From positions 10,428,267-10,492,266 of the forward strand of contig OY540809.1 of NCBI GenBank assembly GCA_961205875.1: 64,000 nt of DNA, given 5' to 3'. Origin of the DNA: Sialis fuliginosa (Eukaryota > Arthropoda > Insecta > Megaloptera > Sialidae). The notes beneath the pieces are model-generated. The model was not told the origin of the DNA. It saw nothing but the letters and a program-made list of their open reading frames with translations, and did no database searches. The position numbers and the translations under genes were made by a program. Positions 33,227 through 44,569 of this stretch are shown here, in pieces; the first letter of the stretch is position 1, and the number at the start of each line of letters is the position of its first letter.

Positions 33227-33299
33227 GGCCGGTATACTATATGTAGTATTTACAATAGTGTGGAAAATATCATTTTTCTGTTAAAACATATCCATATTC

Positions 33300-33545
33300 C
33301 ATACCGTACTAATAATATAAATGCGAAGGTGTGACCGTCTGTCTGTTTTTAACCTTTTTACGGCTAAACCGTTGAACTGATTTTGATGAAATTTGGTAGG
33401 GAGATAGCTTGCATCTTGAGGAAGGACATAGGCTACTTTGTATTACTAAACATTTATTAAATAAAAAAATGAGTGCGTGACATTTGTACTAGTGTGCAAA
33501 TGCAAAACTAAAAACCTGTTTCATACAGAAATCTATATTATCTAT
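33300..33545 (+). mobile_element. Lepidoptera-type repeat (CTAATATTATAAATGCGAA family)
   Basis: Begins CGTACTAATAATATAAATGC, a (CTGT)n run, CTAAACCGTTGAACTGATT, GGTAGGGAGATAGCTTGC and AGGACATAGGCTACTTTGT; ends with ACAGAAATCTATATTATCT, which matches the far end of the minus-strand copies at 7311 and 48110. This is one of the longer copies. Confidence 0.65.
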
Positions 33546-34399
33546 TTGGATTATTTACCTAACCTAACTTCATGATGTTGTTTTTACTAACCTAAATTTA
33601 ACATGTAACAGCTATAGTTGAAATAATAGCTAATATTTTTTTACGACTTCAAAGAAATGTAAAAATAATGTTGTCAATGGATCCATAGATAGGATATTAT
33701 ATACAGCTGCGAAAATAGTTCACTTTTACACGGAAGAATATTTTTTGTTATTTTAAATGACTAAAATTTATTAACATTTGAAAATTACTCCAAAACTTGA
33801 AAATATTATTTTCCTAATAGCCTGCATGTTTTGCGGCATTAAATTAATAAGAAAATATTTTACCAAACATAAACAAGGCAATTAAAAAAGATAAAGCATA
33901 ACAATATCATAAATATGTGTTAATTAATTGTTGATAATAAATAATCTTTAGAGTAAATATAAATAAAAACATAAAGTATTATAAGAATGTAGATTTCATT
34001 TAGAAAATTAAACAGTAACGAAATAATTAACTTAAAAGCATTCTATTGTTTGTCATTTAACATTCGAAGTATTTATGTCGGACATGAAATATTATTGTAA
34101 GAAACTATTTGATAGTATCGGTGAGTGGTATGAGAATCTACTCCAGAACTGGTATTGGACTTCAATAACTAGTTGTTACAGTGGCGCTACTTGTAAACAA
34201 ACAAAAGGGTATGCGAACCACCAATTATTTTTTAATTGACATAAATTAATTTTAAAGAAAAAAAAAGGTTTGTGACTTTTAAGTTGAATTGCATTAAGAA
34301 AAAACTAATGGAGGATTAGTAAATTATTCAAATCTACAGTGTTCGTTTTTTTTTTAATGAAAGTACTAATTAAAATCTACAATCTCAAATTTATTCTTA
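33546..34399. other. AT-rich DNA, nothing recognised
   Basis: Contains a short CAGTGGCGCTACTTG fragment at about 34180 that resembles a hAT-type end. No gene is seen. Confidence 0.4.
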
Positions 34400-34685
34400 T
34401 TTCATCGGAGAACACTCTGATAACGACTTTGAAAGCAAATTTATCGTGACTGAAGGGTTAAAATTAAAAAGTCCTAAAAAATTTTTGTTGTATTTTAGGA
34501 GACCTATCAAAAAACACCCCACTATTGCTTAAGTAAAAAAAAAATAGTATACTTTTCAGTCCATGGAAGGGAAATAAATTTTTGTTTTGTTTTTTGGTCA
34601 TCTGTCTACATCCGTATACTAAATTTAAATGGGAGGGCTCTGATAAACAGATAAACAAACAGACCGAAACTATAACTATATTAGT
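34400..34685 (-). mobile_element. 'AGGGTTCCGTAG' repeat, inverted partial copy
   Basis: On the minus strand: TATAGTTTCGGTCTGTTTG, TTTAGTATACGGATGTAGAC, ACTGAAAAGTATACTA, GTGGGGTGTTTTTTGATAGG and AAAGTCGTTATCAGAGTG, in the same order as at 31280-31515. The frame at 34464-34658 is read through it. Confidence 0.55.
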
Positions 34686-35339
34686 TTATATTATATTATA
34701 ATAATTTTATACCTGTATCCAACCAAAAAAAGATAAATCCGTATTCATATCCGGTTTGTCATATCCCTGACAATCTTAGTAAATAGCCATAAAAAGTACT
34801 TAAAATTATAAATTAACTGTTTTTATAACTATAACATTTTTCGGGTCCGCCAATGTACTGTTGTCTAGTTTATAATGTTTTCTGCGAGCCTCGACCACGC
34901 CATCGTCAACGTATTTTTAACGGTCATTTTTAAAGATCCAATGAAAGCGTGAGTTCAATTTCGTTTTCAACCAGACAGGTATTATTATAGTGCTATTTAA
35001 ATTTCGTAATACACTTGACTACAACGGTTTCAAATGTTTCATTTTGTATTCTTTATTTTTTGTTTTCTTGTATACATAATGTATAAGGTGTGTACTTTTT
35101 ATGTAGGCACTTTAGTTAATTATTATTTGACATCGTTTCTTAAAAAATATAGGAGAAATATTATATACTTCTAATTTGGGTTCAAATAAATTTAAATATG
35201 CTAAGTTATGACCCTAAACAAGGGGTGGGAAAGGACGCTATAGAACTAAAGTTAAACTAAAACATTTTTTTTCTACTGTTTTAAATCAATTATAATTTAC
35301 GTAATTTTATGCTAATAATATACATAAACATTACAAAAT
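34686..35339. other. AT-rich DNA, nothing recognised
   Basis: A slightly GC-richer patch at 34850-34990 (GCGAGCCTCGACCACGCC) has no supported frame. Confidence 0.4.
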
Positions 35340-35852
35340 AAGGTACTTGCACCAGTCTTGACCGCTTTAAGAGCAAGATATACTGTTTTTGGGATTGACA
35401 GGCTTCTTTTTTTTAATTATCATGAACTCATGTTACTAATAAAACAAGTAACTCTTTATTTAATCAATATAGTTTGTTTTTTAAATTATTACCTCTTATT
35501 TTGTTTATGTTTTTTCTCCACAAATGGATAAAGTAAAACCAGTAATGGGTACCCAATGATGGACACTTACTAATGATTACAAAATGATAAGTACTACGAC
35601 ACAAAAGATATAAAAGAAAGAATTTGAAACAATCTAAAGCAGTTGCTATGATAATATAATAATTAATAAATAAATAAATATAATAAGTTTAAATGTCTAC
35701 CATTTTGACACCTATTGTCATCAAATCACGCTGTAAGACAGTTAAATGTATATAGATTAATATTCAGAAATGGTAGCAATCAAATCTTTCAGTACATTTA
35801 AATAAAAAATTGCCATTACTAGAGTCATATCCAAGACTGGTGCCAGTACCTT
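35340..35852 (+). mobile_element. Family C miniature element, intact ends
   Basis: 513 bp from AAGGTACTTGCACCAGTCTT to AAGACTGGTGCCAGTACCTT, about 20 bp of inverted repeat with one mismatch. Same orientation as the next copy, 610 bp downstream. No coding; no convincing target duplication, so superfamily open. Confidence 0.85.
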
Positions 35853-36462
35853 ACGAAAATATAAAAATATACACTCAAGTGTGCCAATCAATTTTTGAAA
35901 CTAAAACTAAATGCTTGACTTGTTACAAGAAACAAATTGTCCAATGTTTCTTATAAGAATTTTATGTCAAATATGTTCTTGACTTGCTTTTCTACTAGTT
36001 TCTTGTACAGCATCTTCGAGTAAAACCCCCCAGTACCAAATTCCTAACATTGTGTTTAAAATTTCGTTTGAAAAGACACGGTGAGTAAAAATGTAAGAAA
36101 ACGTTACAAGAAATGTTAGCCAACAATTGTTGAGACCGACCTTTTAATCGATGGGTCAGGCACGATTTTTAGTTCTTTACTTGTAGTCATAAATTTGGTC
36201 CTTGAATGGTAGATTAATCAGTTTTCTTTTGTAACGACTCTAACATGTTTCCACACAAGAATACTTTTGATCAATGTTTTGGCCGTATGCCCACTTAAAA
36301 CTACTCTGTATTAAGTAAGTTACGTATATGTTATATTATTATTTATTTTTTCACTTGTTAAATGTCATTTTTTTAAGTTTTGAAACTACGTCAACTTAAA
36401 AGAAACTGTATTTTATTATGATTGATTGATTAGATAAAATTGGGAAATATAAATAAGTTTAT
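35853..36462. other. AT-rich DNA between two family C copies
   Basis: No element ends are recognised; apparently single copy within the window. Confidence 0.4.
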
Positions 36463-36999
36463 AAGGTACTGGCACCAGTTATGGCCGTTATAAGAGTTTT
36501 ACTGAGGTTTACTGTTTTTGTGATTGACCGTCTTCTTTTTTGTAATTCTCATGAACTCATGTTACTAATAACACAAGTAAATCTTTATTTAATCAATTTA
36601 AGTACCAAAAATTAAAATTATAGTCTTTTATTTTGTTTATGTTTTTTGTCCAGTAAAACCAGTAATGAGCACGGAGTGATGGACACTTGCTAATGATTAC
36701 AAAATGATAAGTACTGCGACACAAAATATATAAAAGAAAGAATCGTCAAATTTGAAACAATGTAAAGAAGTTGCTATGATAATATAATAATTAATAAATA
36801 AATTATACTAATAATAAGTTTAAATGTCTACCATTTTGACACCTATTGTCATCAAATCACGCTGTAAGACAGTTAAATGTATGTAGATTAATATTCAAAA
36901 ATGGTAGTAATCAAATATCAACAAATATTTATAATTCAGTACATTTAATTAAAAAATTGCCATTACTGGGGTTATATCCAAGACTGGCACCAGTACCTT
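36463..36999 (+). mobile_element. Family C miniature element, intact ends
   Basis: 537 bp, ends AAGGTACTGGCACCAGTT and AGACTGGCACCAGTACCTT. It retains every block of the 35340 copy. The frame at 36846-37043 spans its right end and is a shadow. Confidence 0.85.
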
Positions 37000-37913
37000 A
37001 TTTATATAATATCTCGTACTGTATAATTTTTCAATTAATGTAAATTTTAATTGCAATAATAAAACGTTAATACATATATTTAAATACTTACAATTAGAAT
37101 TGTCAGTTTTCATGTGATACCCCACACACAGGGATTGAATAAAAAAATGTTTCGTAAGCCATTTGCCCCTCTTTAAAATGCCAAAAACTTAAAGTTTTAT
37201 TCTTGGTTCACTCTAAAAGAAAATAGTAATCAATATTAAGTATTTACTTATTGTATTTGCAACAAGAAACAATACCTGAAGATTATCGAGTAGTTATAAG
37301 TTTTGTTTAAAACTAAAGAATTTATAAATAATGTATAGAGTGAGTTACCTTAGGTACCTAGATGAATCCACTCATGATTTCTATAGATAGGTATGTTACC
37401 TATTTTAGTTGAGAGAAGAGTTAGGTATTATTTCGTATTAGTGAATGATACTTTCGGAATTTATTAAGTCATGAATTTTACGACGGGAATATTATAGTTG
37501 TAGAAAATATTTTAGGTATTAGGAACGATTCATGAAATTTTCAGAAAAGATCATTAAGAATGAGCAATGTATGAAAAATGTATTAATTTTTTCTTATGAA
37601 TTGTAGGGTCGAGGAGAGAATCATGAATATTTTATATATTATGATACATTTTAACATTCCGAAACGTGTTTTTTTTCGAAGCAACATCAACTTGTCAAGA
37701 TTATTAACAATAATTAGTAGAAATTTACTAACTGTACTTCAAAATGATTTTGTTTAAAATGGGAAAAATATTTTTTTTTAAATTCATACCAGGCCGATAG
37801 TCTTCTTGATCTCGATTTTGAGATACGAGACTTCAGGTACAGAAACCGAGACTTACCTAAATATTGTCTCATCTGTGCAGCCTTAGATATAAATCCTTTT
37901 TTAATATTAATCC
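37000..37913. other. AT-rich DNA, nothing recognised
   Basis: No gene or element end recognised. GGTACC/GTAGGT words typical of lepidopteran background occur at 37345-37400. Confidence 0.4.
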
Positions 37914-38152
37914 ATACTAATATTATAAATGCGAAATTGACTTTGTTTGTTACCTTTTCACGGCTAAACCGCTGAACCGATCTTGATTAAATTTGGCAGG
38001 GAGATAGATTGCATTTTGAAGAAGGACATATAGGCTACATTGCATCCCGAAAAACTTATTAGATAAAAAATGGACGATATTTGAACGCGCGATCTGTTTT
38101 ATCGGCTGTTATAACATAAATCTTCTTCAAATCGCGGGTAATAGCTAGTTTT
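37914..38152 (+). mobile_element. Lepidoptera-type repeat with Helitron-like 3' end
   Basis: Begins ATACTAATATTATAAATGCG, has the AAACCGCTGAACCGATCTTG core, GGCAGGGAGATAGATTGC and AAGGACATATAGGCTACATTG, and finishes AATCGCGGGTAATAGCTAGT. A CTAG(T) finish fits a Helitron-like CTRR 3' terminus. The foldback at 38158 starts within a few bases of that end. Confidence 0.7.
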
Positions 38153-38157
38153 CAATA

Positions 38158-38530
38158 CCCGGGAAAAATTTTTAGATCTGAAGTGATCAAATCAGATCTT
38201 GATAGATCTGCATTTTGAGACATAATTTTTTTTTACTGGTTTTTGATCTGTGGAGACTTGCAAACATCTACAATGATCTACAAAAATTTCTAAAGATTGT
38301 TGAAGAGATTGAAACGAATTTATGAAATTTCAATGTTAAAAGTTCATGAATTTTCAACATTACAACGATTTTCAGAGATCTTTGTTGATTATTGTAGATC
38401 TTTGTAGATCGTTGTAGAACTTTGCAGGTCTCTATAGATCAAAAACCAGTGAATAAATATGATGTTGACTTAAAATGCAGATTTATCAAGATCTGATTTG
38501 ATCACTTCAGATCTGAATTTTTTTCCCGGG
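38158..38530. mobile_element. Family F foldback, CCCGGG ends, copy 1
   Basis: 373 bp, mostly palindromic; starts CCCGGGAAAAATTTTTAGAT and ends ATCTGAATTTTTTTCCCGGG, flanked by TA on both sides. It is dense in AGATCT and TAGATC words. Shares CAGATCTGAAGTGATC next to CCCGGGAAAAA with the copy at 43864. No coding. Confidence 0.75.
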
Positions 38531-38613
38531 TATTTAAAAATCAACATGCACACTGTTACGCTTGATACAAACAAAATAGCACGTTTTATTTATTTTACGA
38601 AAAGTAACACTAA

Positions 38614-38892
38614 TGTCCGGTATTATAAAGGAGCTAGCAATTACTTTCAAATGGGGTATTAATTCTGTACTAGTATCTATGGATTAGTTATGGAATTTAG
38701 AGCAGTGACACTTCAACTAATTGTAACACAGTTGGCATCTTTCACCGTACAAAATAATTTTCATTATATCACCACTGTTTTAATACCGTTGGTATTTACC
38801 TACAACGCGTGCGCGAAACTTGTCAAATGATATCTCATTTGAAAGTACATGCTAGCTAGCAAATTTTGCTAGCTCGTTTATAATACTGGACA
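38614..38892 (-). mobile_element. Family G Harbinger-like MITE copy
   Basis: 279 bp, ends TGTCCGGTATTATAAAGGAG and CTCGTTTATAATACTGGACA, flanked by TAA on both sides (38611-38613, 38893-38895). GCTAGC-rich subterminal hairpins follow the ends. It is inverted relative to 56830-57161 and shares its interior (TTTCACCGTACAAAATAATT). TAA target duplication is the basis for calling it PIF/Harbinger-like. Confidence 0.8.
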
Positions 38893-39129
38893 TAAATCTT
38901 TTTGACGAGGAAAACTAGTATTTTAAATTTTCACCACGAAAACTAGCACGTATGATATTTCGCCTCAGAAAGCGGCACATATTATTTTTCACCACGTTAT
39001 TAGTAATTTATTTTTCGTGATAATATTTTAAACATGCTAATTTTCATAAGAAGCTTGAACGTCGTATGGTAAACATAGCAGAATTTTAAAACAAAAATCT
39101 AAAAATAAATCCACAAAATTCTAAACATC

Positions 39130-39440
39130 CATTTATGTTAGTTCTCACAGAGCGGCAGCTTAAGCAAACATCGCTTATGATGATATTTGGGGACAAAAAC
39201 CTCGCGAATTACTATAAACACACACGCGGTATTAGCATGCGGCCGCATGTAGCAGTGAAAGCGTTTACAACCGATGCAGTCGCCGTCGTGGTCTTCCCAT
39301 CACAACAACTGGAAACTGGACGGCCTTCGACGTAGTAGTAATGCTGCCTCAGGCACCGGTGTGCGCTATACCGCGTCCGTAATCAGATATTACGCTAGTA
39401 CTTATGTTGTTTACATTTGTTACACTCAGATGCCAGTGTG
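39130..39440. other. GC-richer, apparently single-copy island
   Basis: Contains GGTATTAGCATGCGGCCGCA, GCAGTCGCCGTCGTGGTC and CGCTATACCGCGTCCG. A 66-codon plus frame (39135-39335) has more balanced composition than most here (MLVLTERQLKQTS start), but no domain or splice support is recognised. Candidate exon or regulatory block. Confidence 0.3.
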
Positions 39441-39500
39441 ATTAACTACACTTTATGTCGATTGCTTCATTATGCTAATTTAAAACTTTATTGGTCAAGA

Positions 39501-40563
39501 AAGGTACTACCACCAGTCTGGTATAATACCTCTTATTTCATTAAATGTATTAAATTAGAAAGATTTGTTTATATTTGATTACTTTCATTACTGAATCATT
39601 ATCTATAGACACTTAATTAACTGTAAACAAGCTTAATTTGGTGACACTCGGCCAATTGGCGTTAAAATGGTGGACGTTTAAACTTTTATATCGTAGTACT
39701 TATCTTAACTGTCCATCACTGGGTGCCCATTATTGGTTTTACTTTATCTATTACTGGAGAAAAAAATATAAACAAAATAAAATGCTATAATTAAAAAAAA
39801 ACTATATTTGCGGACTTTGGTAATTAAATTGATTAAATAAAAAGGTAGGGTCGAGCGGGGTAAATATGAAACACCAAAAAAATGGGGTAAAAGTGAAACA
39901 AGTTTGCAACAAAAAAATTAATTTGTTTATAGGATAATTATAAAAACTTACATCATCATTAAAGGTTTGTTAAAGCGATCTGAAAATATGAATCGCCTAA
40001 TAAGTAATGTGTCACCCACCCCTACAGATTTCCCTGTTAGTCGATGTCAAAACGTGTGAATTAAATTTTAATTCTTTTCACATAACTTTCTAGATAGATC
40101 AGATATTAATTAAAGTTACAATTTCATTTTGATATGCAACAAAGAAGATAATTCAAAGTTGCCTTTCGAGCTTTTCTTTTAATTTTTCGAGAAATATTTT
40201 CCATTAGAGGCCTGTTCCAATTTTTCCCTTACCTGTTTCACCTTTTCCCAAATTAGAGGTTAAAAAAGAAACACATTTTTTTCATATTTAAAGTCCGTGT
40301 TGTATCGTATAATCAAATGACGCAAGTATTTAAAATGGTTATTCATAAGCGCATCTACACATAGTAGAAAAAATTAAAGTATGAATTTGTATCTTAACTG
40401 TCAAAAAACATGAAAGATTTGTATTTTGTTTCACTTTTACCCCAGTTGACCCTACTTATTTTATTAGTAACATGAGTTCATGAGAATTACAAAAAAGAAT
40501 CCCACAAATCCCAAAAACAGTATACCTTGCTCTCAAAGCGGCCAACACTGGTGCCAGTACCTT
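39501..40563 (-). mobile_element. Family C element interrupted by a nested TA element
   Basis: Ends AAGGTACTACCACCAGTC and CACTGGTGCCAGTACCTT. Reverse orientation relative to the 35340 copy. A 605-bp insertion at 39848-40452 sits where other copies read GAGTTACTTGTTTTATTAG. Confidence 0.85.
39848..40452. mobile_element. Nested 605-bp TA-type element (mariner-like)
   Basis: Left end GGGTCGAGCGGGGTAAAT, right end ACTTTTACCCCAGTTGACCC: inverted repeats matching at 21 of 26 positions. Flanked by TA (39846-39847, 40453-40454). Sister family-C copies (for example 21001-21020) show the unoccupied single TA, so the target duplication is certain within this window. No transposase coding. Tc1/mariner-type inferred. 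Confidence 0.85.
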
Positions 40564-41197
40564 ATTTTGTAATGTATGTATATTATTAGCATAAAATTAC
40601 GTAAATTAAAATTGATTTAAAACAGTAGAAAGCGTGTTTTTTCATGAAATTATCTCATTGAATAGATAATTTTCTGCAACTAATTTCAGATGTTTTGTTG
40701 TAATTTTATACCTACAATTAGATCAGTTATTTCATTATTTCATCAATGATCTAAACATTCTAAACTCTGTATTATGATAAGCATTAATTTATTATTGATT
40801 TAATTAATTAATAACTTTGAATTTTAACAGGATACTTATTTATTATTTTACTTAATATACATTATTAGAAGAGTTTTGTTACTTATTTTAAGCATAGTTC
40901 TTTATGAGCCGTTCCTTAAACCGGCTTGTAACTTTATATCTTTATTAAATTGAAACCTGATAAAAACACACCATATTTCACAAACACTCTGTCAGCTTGA
41001 GATATTGTATAACACGTAGGTATTTTAGATTATTTTTTATGAAACTATTGTTTCAACTTTGAAATTTTTATCGAAAACGGCGTTTCTTAGAGATCTGACA
41101 CAAAGGATATTTTAAATTATTTTTTATTCTACTTTTAATGATAGGTATGAATATATTTTGTGACGTTTAACAGGGCCGACAAAAAAATTACAAGGCA
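40564..41197. other. AT-rich DNA, nothing recognised
   Basis: No frame or element end is recognised. Confidence 0.45.
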
Positions 41198-41678
41198 CTG
41201 TTTGTAGTTAAATCTCAAATTAAAAATTATATGGGCTGAAATTTCAGATTTTGATCTGCACTCCCCTTTTTGAAATGTTCGATTTTCTCAAATTTTCAAA
41301 CATTGAGAATTTTTTTTGAAAAAGGGGGATTTTCTCAGGGTTGAACTTTGATGTGTGGACATAACTAATTCCTACTTCTTTATATAAAAAAATATCTTGT
41401 TTATTCTTCTCTTTAAGATTGCATATTGACAGAACAAATAGAGGCTGCGAAATCCAGTTTCCGCAAACTCTTTAAAGTGTAAAAAATGCTGCGCCCTGTA
41501 AAACAAATATGGCTGCCACGCGAAAACAAAAAACAATAAAATTAAAATAATGTCCATTTGAAATTACCAATATGTTAGGTCCTAACATGTTGGTAACAGT
41601 TAGGGTGATAGCACACAAAAAATCATTTTTTAAGAATGGTCAAGCTACTAGTGCTGGATTATTGATGCGGATTGACCC
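41198..41678 (+). mobile_element. Half copy of the TTAA foldback
   Basis: Corresponds to the right arm of 4719-6426 (GTAGTTAAATCTCAA, GGGCTGAAATTTCAGATTTT, AATATGGCTGCCACGCG) and ends in GCGGATTGACCC. The left arm is missing and internal deletions are present. The sequence ATGTTAGGTCCTAACAT inside is a small secondary palindrome. The frame at 41372-41557 is a shadow. Confidence 0.75.
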
Positions 41679-42535
41679 TTCAGTCGTTAAATTGCTATTT
41701 TTAGTACATAAAATATATACAATGTAGATACAAATACGAATCTAAACTAAATAAGTCTTGTAGATTCATTGTGCTGTACAAAGAATTTATATTACGTTTA
41801 CTGACGATTCTAGCTAGCATTTATTTTTTTAAATTACACAAGATGGTGCATCTCCGCTCTTTAGGATGGGAACGTAAACTGTTTTAAAATGAATTCTTTT
41901 GATGTCTAGCCGACTGACCGATAAACGAATCAGGGGTCGCGAGTTCAATTTCTTGAAGATGTTTATTTTTATTTATAATTATACGTTGTCTGTATGATTG
42001 CAACAATTACACTGATGAATAAAAAGATAATATACATTAGGTTATAAATCTAGTGAAAAGGAATATTTTGATTTATGTTTGAAAATATTTTCCGACGTCT
42101 GAGTTAACCGTGTCTATTTAATTCTTAAATATCATCAAGGAGGTTCTAATGGAACCGTTTTGAAATGCAAAAAAATCTGACAACTAAAATGTTCTTTCAG
42201 TGGATATCCATTTTTCACTAAATAAATAAATACAACAGTATGGAACCTTACAGTTTTATTTCAGTAAGTTTAAATAATATGATTACTATGTCCCATAATC
42301 ATACTAATGTAAGTAATTTTTAATAATTTTTTAACCATAGTATTTAATTTTTTTAAATTATACTCAAAACATATTTTTAATAAACATGAATAAAAGTATT
42401 TTCCCTCATTTTCAACCAATTTCTAAAATTTATACCTAAAAATTACACTGTCAATGACATGTATTTTAATTTTAAATACATCAGAATATAATAAAGTATA
42501 TTTTTAAAAGAATTTAAACACATTTTTATGTACTA
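41679..42535. other. AT-rich DNA with a possible tRNA-like relic
   Basis: At about 41907-41952 the order TCTAGCCGACTGACCG then GGGGTCGCGAGTTCAATTTC resembles the A- and B-box layout of a tRNA-derived SINE head, but spacing and stems are poor. The rest is unassigned. Confidence 0.25.
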
Positions 42536-42760
42536 TGGGCTTCAGAAGTCGTCTTTCAATAGATTATATAATAATTTAATCGCACAAATATGTATGAGAA
42601 CTATAAACGACGAGTACTTCTTTATCTAGCAAATGAGTTACAAAATATCTGTCTTTATTTGGTACATGAAGAAATAATTTAAATATAATAATCAAATGGG
42701 AGGAGCCTACTAAGTTTGTGATAAGCGAATTTAAATGAAAACTGGGTGACTACTTCTGCA
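42536..42760 (-). mobile_element. Family D element, internally deleted
   Basis: Joins the two outer parts of family D (GGGCTTCAGAAGTCGTC and GAGGAGCCTACTAAGTTTGT ... ACTACTTCTGCA) with about 150 bp of the usual middle missing. Confidence 0.65.
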
Positions 42761-43440
42761 TTTCATTGTGTAAGTACTTTTAAATTTTAGTATTTCTTAC
42801 CGAAATCGGAAAAAAGTACTTTTCAAATCTACTTCAAAAGTATTGCTTAACTTTAGGACTATTTTTATTTATTTTAAAAAAGGTTATCAAATTTTTTATT
42901 CCAAAATCCAAAACTAAGCAAACACCAGTAAGTATATAGGTACTTTTTGTATTAAAAATTGCAAAAAAGTTATAAAATAAACATTTTGCACCAGGTCTGG
43001 TTCGGTTGCTATCTGATTTTTTTGGGTCGAAATTTTGAGGGGCCCCTGTAATTAAATCTCTACGCAAAAATTTCTGCCGTATATCCAAAACATCTTTAAT
43101 TGGGGTCTATTTTAAGTAACCGTCACATCCAAACGGTTGTTACGTGATTTTTTTGCGTATTTTTCGTGGGCCCTATCTATTAAATCTCTACAAGCTGATG
43201 GATCGGACTCATCGTCCAATCACTGTCTGAGTGAGTATTTCAAAGTAACAACAACGGCAAACGGTTGTTAAATCTACACCGATTTTACAGCTGGCTCCTA
43301 TACTAAAATATTATATTTGTATTATGAAAAAAACTCAATTGTTTTATTTTTTTTATTTTTCATAGTATACTTCAAACAGTTTCAAATATCCAAGTCATAA
43401 TCAAAGGTGCAGTGGGAAGTAGTCCACACACCTTTATAGG
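42761..43440. other. AT-rich DNA, nothing assigned
   Basis: The 84-codon frame at 42834-43088 (minus) has no recognised domain. AACGGTTGTTA occurs twice (43131 and 43261), a short local repeat. Confidence 0.4.
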
Positions 43441-43442
43441 TA

Positions 43443-43833
43443 CAGTCGCCTGCAGAACTCGTCTGGCACCCTAAAGGCTAGAATCGCTTACAACAGATTC
43501 CAAATTTAAAGACAAACATCATCGGTTATCTTTTTCTATCAAGTTTAATATATGTATTTAAATACTAAAATTCGGAATATCAAATATTTATTGCCACAAA
43601 ATTTACGTATACAATTTTCAATAGATTACATAATAATTTCATTGCACAAATATATATGAGTACTATAAACGAAGAGTACTTCTTTATCTAGCAAATGAAT
43701 TTCAAAATATTTGTCTTTGTTTGATACATGGAGAAATGATTTAAATATAATAATAATCAAATGGGAGGAGCCTACTAAGTTTGTGATAAACGAAAATGAA
43801 TACAAACTTCAAGACCATTAATGCAGGCGACTG
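43443..43833 (-). mobile_element. Family D element with intact TA-flanked ends
   Basis: 391 bp, ends CAGTCGCCTGCAGAAC and AATGCAGGCGACTG, flanked by TA on both sides (43441-43442, 43834-43835). This copy best defines family D: about 12-15 bp inverted ends, TA target, no coding. Tc1/mariner-type inferred from the TA. Confidence 0.8.
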
Positions 43834-43863
43834 TACTTCTGTGTCGATTTTGATTTGTGACTT

Positions 43864-44564
43864 CCCGGGAAAAAATTTCAGATCTGAAGTGATCTCGGTT
43901 GATCTTCATTTTGGAACAAATCAGATCTTTGTAGATAAATAAATTTTTGTCTACCTTAAATAACAAATTAATACACATATACTATATAGAAACCTTGTTT
44001 ATAATTTAATCAATTAAAAAAAAATTGTACAGAAACGTATTGAATGATATTTGAGGCCCGTGTATTAAATTAATAAATAAATTCACAACTCACCCCCTGT
44101 CACAGATGAAGGGTTGTAATTGGTCTCATTCGATCCAGCGGGAAAAATACTTCGGGGTACTAGGTGAATTTTTCTCTGTTTCGCTACTTATGGTATTCAT
44201 TATAGAAAATCGTAAATATCTCGACTCCTGTGCTAGATAGAGGGTTGTTTTGCCCCCCACACCCCTAGTATCCCGAAGTATTTTTCCCGCTGGATCGAAT
44301 GAGACCAATTACAATCCTTCATCTGTGACAGGGGGTGAGTTGTAAATTTATTTATTAATTTAATACACGGGCCTCAAATATCATTCAATACGTTTCTGTA
44401 CAGTTTTTTTTTAATTGATTAAATTATAAACAAGGTTTCTATATAGGTAGTATATGTGTATTTGTTATTTAAGGTGTACAAAAGTTTATTTATTTACAAA
44501 GATCTGATTTGTTCCAAAATGAAGATCAACCGAGATCACTTCAGATCTGAAATTTTTTCCCGGG
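43864..44564. mobile_element. Family F foldback, CCCGGG ends, copy 2
   Basis: 701 bp; arms of about 300 bp (43864-44165 and 44270-44564) are almost perfect reverse complements around a ~100-bp spacer. Ends CCCGGGAAAAAATTTCAGAT / ATCTGAAATTTTTTCCCGGG. It shares only the outer ~30 bp with copy 1; the interior (CTCACCCCCTGTCACAGATG, CATTCGATCCAGCGGGAAAA) is different. Flanks are TT on both sides rather than TA. The frames at 43775-43978 and 44126-44308 fall on it and are not genes. Confidence 0.8.
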
Positions 44565-44569
44565 TTGAT

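Noticed and set aside
35340..36999. The two adjacent family C copies as long terminal repeats of one retrotransposon
   Set aside because: They have terminal inverted repeats, not direct TG...CA ends, and the 610-bp interval has no primer-binding site, gag or pol trace.
41907..41952. tRNA-derived SINE head
   Set aside because: A- and B-box-like words are present, but the spacing is short and the stems do not form. Mentioned only as a weak possibility in the region entry.
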